64,000 nucleotides of DNA, taken from contig JAHHIC010000061.1 of the NCBI GenBank assembly GCA_019359035.1, positions 1 through 64,000 of the forward strand. Reading direction: 5' to 3'. Shown one piece after another: positions 61,440-64,000 of the stretch. The notes below the pieces were generated by a model. That model ran no database searches. It was not told the DNA's origin and was given only the letters and a program-made list of their open reading frames with translations. Positions within the stretch are counted from its first letter, which is position 1, and the number at the start of each line of letters is the position of its first letter. The stretch is from Scytonematopsis contorta HA4267-MV1. Its GTDB lineage: Bacteria > Cyanobacteriota > Cyanobacteriia > Cyanobacteriales > Nostocaceae. Position numbers and translations under genes: made by a program.

Positions 61440-63377
61440 TTAAGAATGCAAACCCGTGTAATTTAACCATAGGGCTAAGTTCAAAGCCTTCCAAGTTATA
61501 ATTGCATCATCATCATTAGCGTTCTCTTCAATAAATCTTTGGCAAGCTTGACTGACAGCTTCCGTCTGTACGTACTCTTCAATAGAATTTGCTCCAAAAG
61601 TAACAATTTTCTCTAAGCGTTGTCGCTCAAACTTTAACATTCCATAATCAAAGCTATGAGCTAAATTAGCTTTGCCACCTCGCCATTGAATTTCACGTGG
61701 TAGAATACCTTCCATGCCGCGACGCAAGACTGCACGAGTCCATCCTTGAGACATTTTCTGATTCGCGGGCAGAGATAAACAAAATTCCACCAATCGTTTG
61801 TCCCAAAATGGGTAGCGTTGTTCAATGCCAAATGCTGCTGAGCTACGGTCAAGAATTTCCAGAGTGTAAGGTAAAGCACCAGAAGTCAAAGTTATATAAT
61901 GATGGTGTCTTTGATTTAGCAAAGGAACATTACGTCCAGACATTAACTCCTCAGACCGCTCTTCGATGCCCATTTTCTTAAAGAAAGCGGTGTTGAATAT
62001 TAGATTTTCGGACGATTCTTTAACTTTCGAGCGCGCTTCTTTTTGAGATGCAACGTGCCACAATTTGTAAGCGAAGCTGAGAGAACGATGTTTCCGAACG
62101 TGCTTAAGTATCACATAATTTTTGACGTAGGGCCACAATGCTTGGCGGAAAGAAAAGTCAAAATTTCTTGCAAACCCATGAGTTTCTTGACAGAGGCTTA
62201 ACCATCGTCCTTTAACTGCTAGCTCTGCTAAATAACCGACACCGTGTGAAACTACGTTATCTCCATCAAAACCATCGAGCATTACGCGGACATTATGACT
62301 TTTGGCAAGACGATTTATGTTCCAATTAATATATGAGTTAAAACCTAAAATCGGTTCATCTTGATGCCAAAATACTTTGTCTATATCGGATAGAGGACTT
62401 ACTGTATCTCCATGAAAGAAGTGCCCAATAATTTCTCCCTGTCCCAAAACTGCCTGAATGTAAGCTCTTTCGTCTGATTTTGGAACCTCATCAAACACAG
62501 CTGAGTAACTATGCAAAGGTTTTTGCCCGTTTTCGGTGAGGATTTTTCTTGCCATACAGGTGATGGAAGATGAGTCCAATCCACCGCTTAACATCGAGCC
62601 AATGGGAAAGGCACTACGTAAACGACAACGTACAGCTTCCGCAAAAATTTCCCGAAATTTCTCTGCGTATTCTTGGTCTGATTTCAGGATTAGTTCGCGT
62701 TCTGGGTTCAAAGACCAATAGCACTTAATTTTTAACCCTACAGAATTGATTACCATACTGCAAGCAGCAGGAAGTCGAAAAATATCTTGGTAGAATGTGA
62801 CAGCCTCATCTTCTAGTTCGCTTGCCAAATAGTCACCCACCCTAACTTCATTTAGTAAACGCGGTACTTTTGGCACACATAAAAGTGCTTTTACTTCACT
62901 AGCAAAAGTGAAAAGTTGCTTACTGTAATGATAGTAGAATGGTTTGATGCCAAAATGGTCCCTGGCGCAAAACAACTTTTGCTCGCGTTCATCCCAAATT
63001 GTAAATGCAAAGTCTCCCAACAAATACTCCGGACAGCGTTCACCCCACTTGAGATAAGCCCCTAATATCAGTTGGCTATCCGTTATTTTTTCAGATGGAA
63101 AGTTTGTCAACTGTAACGCAGAGATTAATTCTTGGCGATTATCTATGCGAGCATCAGAAGTAATCACGAACTTTTTACTTGGATGAACAAGTGGCAACTT
63201 TTCCAGAAATGATTCGGAGGTAGTCCAAAGCATCCGGTGTCCGAAACCAACACACCCATTAACCCAAGTGTCAGCTCTGTCTGGACCCCGATGTGCAAGG
63301 GTATCTACCATCCGTCTCAAGTCTTGCCCGGTAACAGGGCGACCATCAAGATAGTAAATTCCCATAATTCCGCTCAT
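61440..63377 (-). CDS. Lasso peptide cyclase (asparagine synthetase-like C protein)
   Basis: 645 residues. An N-terminal glutamine-amidotransferase-like domain (GIMGIYYLDGRPV, LAHRGPDRAD, LLGDFAFTIWDEREQKLFCARDHFGIKPFYY) is followed by an ATP-pyrophosphatase domain with MLSGGLDSSSITCMARKI and the later VRVMLDGFDGDNVVSHG. Residue 2 is Ser (M-S-G-I) where asparagine synthetases have the catalytic Cys, so glutamine hydrolysis is not expected. This is usual for lasso cyclases, which adenylate the Asp side chain and let the core N-terminus attack it. The start ATG 63377 overlaps the B2 stop (ATGA) and has AAGGAG upstream. Precursor genes follow 167 bases downstream. Confidence 0.95.
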   Translation of the reverse strand: MSGIMGIYYLDGRPVTGQDLRRMVDTLAHRGPDRADTWVNGCVGFGHRMLWTTSESFLEKLPLVHPSKKFVITSDARIDNRQELISALQLTNFPSEKITDSQLILGAYLKWGERCPEYLLGDFAFTIWDEREQKLFCARDHFGIKPFYYHYSKQLFTFASEVKALLCVPKVPRLLNEVRVGDYLASELEDEAVTFYQDIFRLPAACSMVINSVGLKIKCYWSLNPERELILKSDQEYAEKFREIFAEAVRCRLRSAFPIGSMLSGGLDSSSITCMARKILTENGQKPLHSYSAVFDEVPKSDERAYIQAVLGQGEIIGHFFHGDTVSPLSDIDKVFWHQDEPILGFNSYINWNINRLAKSHNVRVMLDGFDGDNVVSHGVGYLAELAVKGRWLSLCQETHGFARNFDFSFRQALWPYVKNYVILKHVRKHRSLSFAYKLWHVASQKEARSKVKESSENLIFNTAFFKKMGIEERSEELMSGRNVPLLNQRHHHYITLTSGALPYTLEILDRSSAAFGIEQRYPFWDKRLVEFCLSLPANQKMSQGWTRAVLRRGMEGILPREIQWRGGKANLAHSFDYGMLKFERQRLEKIVTFGANSIEEYVQTEAVSQACQRFIEENANDDDAIITWKALNLALWLNYTGLHS

Positions 63378-63808
63378 AGTTTCACTCCTTCGAGGGATGG
63401 TAGTGGGATAAACTTATAAAGGTCTGGGAGATTGCCAATTACAACCCGTCCTCGATGTTCAATCCAAGCGTGTGCTTCTAGGTTGTCTTTTTCACCTTTA
63501 GTAACACCGATACGTAGTGAATAAGAGTAGTTATTGTGACTCATTAATAATTGGCAAGTAAAGGCGCGAGCCAAACATTTTACACCTGGCATACAACGGC
63601 TAGCTGCGTTTACAGCCCAGACGATTTTGCTTACAGAAAATTGTTGCGATTTAACCTTTGACTGAGTAGCTTTTGTTAACAGTTTTAGCAACTTTCGGAA
63701 TGGCAGTAACCATAATCCAAGTCTAATAGCTCCTAATAAAACTAAAGCATCCAACAGCAAACGGCGTTCGCACCACGGTAGACAAGCAAGTTTACGCAGT
63801 TGTCTCAT
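63374..63808 (-). CDS. Lasso peptide leader peptidase (B2, transglutaminase-like)
   Basis: About 144 residues from ATG 63808; a longer frame from TTG 63820 adds four residues. The C-terminal half has the B2 pattern KIVWAVNAASRCMPGVKCLARAFTCQLLM with the probable catalytic Cys78, and LRIGVTKGEKDNLEAHAWIEH with His113; the third triad residue is less clear (Asp129 in NLPDLY, or an Asn at the more usual spacing). The N-terminal half is a helical, partly hydrophobic extension (LLDALVLLGAIRLGLWLLP). It overlaps the B1 end by 17 bases and the C start by four, so the three are translated together. It removes the leader after recognition by B1. Confidence 0.93.
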   Translation of the reverse strand: MRQLRKLACLPWCERRLLLDALVLLGAIRLGLWLLPFRKLLKLLTKATQSKVKSQQFSVSKIVWAVNAASRCMPGVKCLARAFTCQLLMSHNNYSYSLRIGVTKGEKDNLEAHAWIEHRGRVVIGNLPDLYKFIPLPSLEGVKL

Positions 63809-64000
63809 GGCTAACCTCAATTAGCCCAGCAGCAAGTAAATTGCTAAGTAATGCTACTAGGTCATTTAGACAAACTGACGGTTCAACATCGTACTCTTGC
63901 AAAAGTACTTCTTTAATATCAGACACAGCCTTTGGTTGTTGAATTAATTCCCAAATACGCACTCCCACATTACTCAAGCTGTGATAAACGCCTGTGTTTA
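63792..64000 (-). CDS. PqqD-like RiPP recognition element (B1), 5' end outside window
   Basis: The visible part reads NTGVYHSLSNVGVRIWELIQQPKAV and then SDIKEVLLQEYDVEPSVCLNDLVALLSNLLAAGLIEV, the middle and C-terminal part of a PqqD-type RRE protein. The frame is open through position 64000 (codons upstream of the TTG at 63977 still fit the family), so the true start lies beyond the right edge. It binds the Tyr-x-x-Pro leader motif of the precursor and presents it to B2. Stop at 63792 within the start of B2. Confidence 0.93.
   Translation of the reverse strand, partial: NTGVYHSLSNVGVRIWELIQQPKAVSDIKEVLLQEYDVEPSVCLNDLVALLSNLLAAGLIEVSHETTA

Overview
The window looks like chromosomal DNA of a filamentous, probably heterocyst-type cyanobacterium. 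Evidence: a 2-methyl-6-phytylbenzoquinone methyltransferase of the Slr0418 type, families typical of cyanobacteria (DUF1822, DUF928, CHASE2/CHAT, Uma2, haemagglutinin-type TPS proteins), HIP1 octamers (GCGATCGC, e.g. near 8588, 22194, 41426 and 58030), heptanucleotide repeats, group II introns and many small palindromic repeats. The genus cannot be fixed from the sequence alone.

Layout. (1) 1-1295: the 5' part of a group II intron whose reverse-transcriptase gene is itself interrupted by the 5' end of a second group II intron. (2) 1800-11820: three tandem paralogous genes for secreted filamentous-haemagglutinin-type proteins; the second lost its tail to inserted DNA and a remnant of that tail lies at 8660-8724. 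(3) 12077-19682 (minus strand): an apparent operon of a sigma-70-like factor, a DUF1822 protein, a CHAT-CHASE2 membrane protein and a TPR-CHAT protein. (4) 19700-36900: accessory DNA with an LCAT-like hydrolase, a Uma2 nuclease-like protein, a DUF928 protein, a truncated astacin peptidase, the quinone methyltransferase, two toxin-antitoxin pairs (one with a broken toxin), two tandem AAA ATPase/nuclease-like paralogues with scattered fragments, and many repeats. (5) 36983-51164 (minus strand): an exopolysaccharide locus with a Wzc-like tyrosine kinase, a Wzy-like polymerase, five GT4 glycosyltransferases, a pyruvyl transferase and a heparinase II/III-like protein. (6) 52130-64000 (minus strand, continuing past the right edge): a lasso-peptide gene cluster.

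The lasso cluster is the most interesting part. Reading along the minus strand it has a PqqD-like RRE protein (B1, cut by the window edge), a leader peptidase (B2), a cyclase (C), two tandem 50-residue precursor genes with identical cores, a JmjC/cupin oxygenase, an HPr-kinase-like protein, a methyltransferase, an ABC exporter, a second methyltransferase, a nucleotidyltransferase-fold protein and a glycosyltransferase, closed by a strong intrinsic terminator at 52130-52155. The core has one Asp placed to close a 7-9 residue ring, a single Arg (candidate for the oxygenase) and a C-terminal Ser (candidate for the kinase). The kinase/nucleotidyltransferase pair resembles that of the phosphorylated, polyglycosylated lasso peptide pseudomycoidin. 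The gene set predicts an unusually heavily modified lasso peptide. The two precursor genes lie between cyclase and oxygenase, each with a matching 5' hairpin.

All assignments come from reading translated motifs and DNA by eye. No database search or folding program was run.
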